This document shows positions 62,602-64,000 of a stretch of DNA of 64,000 nucleotides, in pieces. The notes beneath the pieces are model-generated. The model ran no database searches, was not told where the DNA came from, and worked only from the letters and a program-made list of their open reading frames with translations. How positions within the stretch are numbered: the stretch's first letter is position 1; every line of letters begins with the position of its first letter. The translations under genes were made by a program, and so were the position numbers. This stretch comes from Thermothelomyces thermophilus ATCC 42464 (taxonomy: Eukaryota; Ascomycota; Sordariomycetes; Sordariales; Chaetomiaceae): assembly GCF_000226095.1 (NCBI RefSeq), contig NC_016478.1, positions 3,400,001 through 3,464,000 of the forward strand, in the 5' to 3' direction.

Positions 62602-62765
62602 GTCAACACCCAAGACGCCAGCGTCTCATCACGTCCCGAGACGGCGCATTCTTCATCATCATGCTTCTCTACCGAGCCACAGCAGAGAAATTACACAGAA
62701 CTTAATTATATAAACCTAAGTATGGCAGTATTGCTTAAGTGCCTACTCCACATGCTATTACCATA
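62602..62765 (+). other. 3' flank of the four-exon gene; target side of the second Copia
   Basis: Host DNA with AT-rich stretches (ttaattatataaac) suited to polyadenylation. The five bases before the LTR, ccata (62761-62765), are the probable left target duplication; its partner is outside the window. Confidence 0.5.
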
Positions 62766-62976
62766 TGCCAAACGCAGTAGGAGCTCCGGGAGCATTAAAA
62801 GCAGTCTATAGTAGGTAGCTATATAAAGGAGACAGTACCTTATTAAACTATCTATAAAGGAGACAAAACGACTAATATTTATAGACAAAGGAACTGGCCA
62901 ATGCGTTAGCAATGACGCCTTATACGTTATAGCACGTATATAGCTAATACTCTTAAAAGCTCTATAGCTTCTGATA
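62766..62976 (-). repeat. LTR of a second Copia of the same family (211 bp)
   Basis: Aligns over its whole length with 1757-1968; more RIP-mutated (ends CTGATA instead of CCGACA). It is followed by taccccctag, the same polypurine tract, so it is the 3' LTR of a minus-strand element that extends to the right. Confidence 0.85.
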
Positions 62977-63101
62977 TACCCCCTAGTTAAAGGCAATAGT
63001 CGTTTAACTACACTTTATAGTAATACTGTTCTTAGTATTATATCCTTTGTCACTCTTACCTCGATAGCTCCTTCAGGGGGCCTGCCTTCTATATTTAGAA
63101 G
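62977..63101 (-). mobile_element. Second Copia, 3' internal fragment with start of the antisense frame
   Basis: Aligns with 1969-2096. It includes the plus-strand antisense start, now ATA-GCT-CCT at about 63064, followed by the same 13 codons. It is cut at 63101 by another LTR; agaag (63097-63101) would be the target duplication. Confidence 0.75.
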
Positions 63102-63427
63102 TGTAATGTGCTAGCCTTATGGCAACTGCAGATAAGCGCACAATATTCTATTCGACTACCTTAGGGAGGAAAAAGAGAAAGAACACAAGAGTTATACGGA
63201 GGGGCGCCTTTTAAGTATATACGTTGTAACCTAGGTAGGGCCCGGTTAGGCTCCGGGTCGGGCCCTAACCGGGCCTTGGCCGCGTGTCCACCGGACGAGT
63301 TACGAACGAGCAACGAACGCTCTACGGACCTGTGGGGCGTAGGTAAGTGGGGCAGGGTGGGTCTGTTCTGTGCCTGGGTAAAGCCTGGGCATTGTCTAGC
63401 CCGGGTATAGCCTGGGCCTATAATATA
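63102..63427 (-). repeat. GC-rich LTR of an unrelated element (326 bp)
   Basis: Begins TGTAATGTGC and ends CCTATAATATA, then ccccccctctttttt (polypurine tract on the minus strand), so it is the 3' LTR of a minus-strand element. Unlike all other repeats here it keeps many CpG sites and GC-rich inverted and direct repeats (cccggttaggctccggg, repeated agcctgggc), so RIP has hardly touched it. Confidence 0.6.
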
Positions 63428-64000
63428 CCCCCCCTCTTTTTTCGCGGTTGCTGGGCCGACCTGCCCTATATCGTGCTTTATATATTAGTCCTATAAGCAG
63501 GCCCTATACCTTCCTTCCTTTGTTGCTATAATAATGTAACTTGCGTATATAATAGTATATTATATATAAATAGGTAGCTATTTAAGTTTAGATAAAACCT
63601 ATACCTCCTTATCTTTATTATTAGAATAATGCGACCTATATATATAGTAGTAAGTTATATATATAATAAGTAGTCTGCCTAGGCCTAGTATACTCCTTTA
63701 TTACCCTCCTCTTATACCTATAAATATACCTTCTTTTTCCCTCCTCCTCTTAATTTTTCCTTATTTATAACTAACTCTCTTCCTCTATACCTTCTAACTA
63801 CCTCTGCCTCCTATAACTATACTTACTACCTATGCCCTTGTTATACCCTTAAGTTCTTTTTTTTTTAATTAGTATCTATCTAATATATTAATAGCTATCG
63901 GTTTACTTAGTAGTAGTAGTAATAGTCGCTACTCTAGTAGTAATAAGAATAAAGATTACTATATAAATTTTTCTCTTACCTATACTAATTTTAGCTATTA
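63428..64000. mobile_element. Internal start of the element behind the GC-rich LTR (runs off window)
   Basis: Very AT-rich after the first 60 bp, with plus-strand pyrimidine-rich stretches. I can follow no coding frame. A Ser-rich plus-strand run (tagtagtagtagtaatagtc region, 63909-63950) is low-complexity sequence. Confidence 0.4.

Overview
The window comes from a filamentous ascomycete (Pezizomycotina-type) genome. Two GC-balanced islands carrying intron-containing genes flank about 59 kb of extremely TpA-rich DNA. In that DNA every transposon reading frame is filled with TAG/TAA codons and repeat copies differ mostly by C-to-T or G-to-A, the signature of repeat-induced point mutation (RIP).

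Layout. 1-321: 3' end of a plus-strand gene. 497-1604: minus-strand gene for a polytopic membrane protein. 1757-60664: one minus-strand Copia element (two 212-bp LTRs, target duplication cctgt) that has swollen to 58.9 kb by nested insertion. Inside it sits a plus-strand Gypsy element, called G2 here (5848-57780, duplication atat). Four elements are inserted directly in G2: a chromodomain Gypsy called G1 (E1, 10811-18396, gatta), a second G2 on the minus strand (23501-40666, atat), and two more G1 copies (E3, 41425-49032, ctatc; E4, 49492-57103, aaggc). The minus-strand G2 is itself split by a G1 copy (E2, 26334-33961, aagta). Nesting is host > Copia > G2(+) > G2(-) > G1. 61392-62601: a four-exon plus-strand membrane protein gene. 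62766-64000: LTR and internal start of another minus-strand Copia of the same family, interrupted at 63102 by an unrelated LTR element that runs off the window. The two membrane protein genes were divergent neighbours before the Copia insertion separated them.

Main discovery candidate. Each G1 copy carries, between the end of gag-pol and the 3' LTR, a separate gene on the opposite strand. It starts about 90 bp from the LTR in E2-E4 (about 127 bp in E1) and converges on, and overlaps, the end of pol. Three copies keep exactly 708 nt without a frameshift. Comparing copies reveals a hidden six-cysteine pattern (C-x2-C-x6/8-C-x8-C-x2-C-x6-C, the spacing of a fungal Zn2Cys6 cluster) followed by a likely coiled coil. 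The unrelated outer Copia has a similarly placed antisense frame (2056-3039) that starts 88 bp from its 3' LTR and converges on pol. G2 instead has a large sense accessory frame after pol, with a promoter-like sequence of its own; it is split over four blocks by three nested insertions. Accessory genes at the 3' end thus appear in all three retroelement families here.

Limits: all calls are by eye. Retroelement coding spans are approximate because RIP has removed true starts and stops. The host genes could not be assigned functions.
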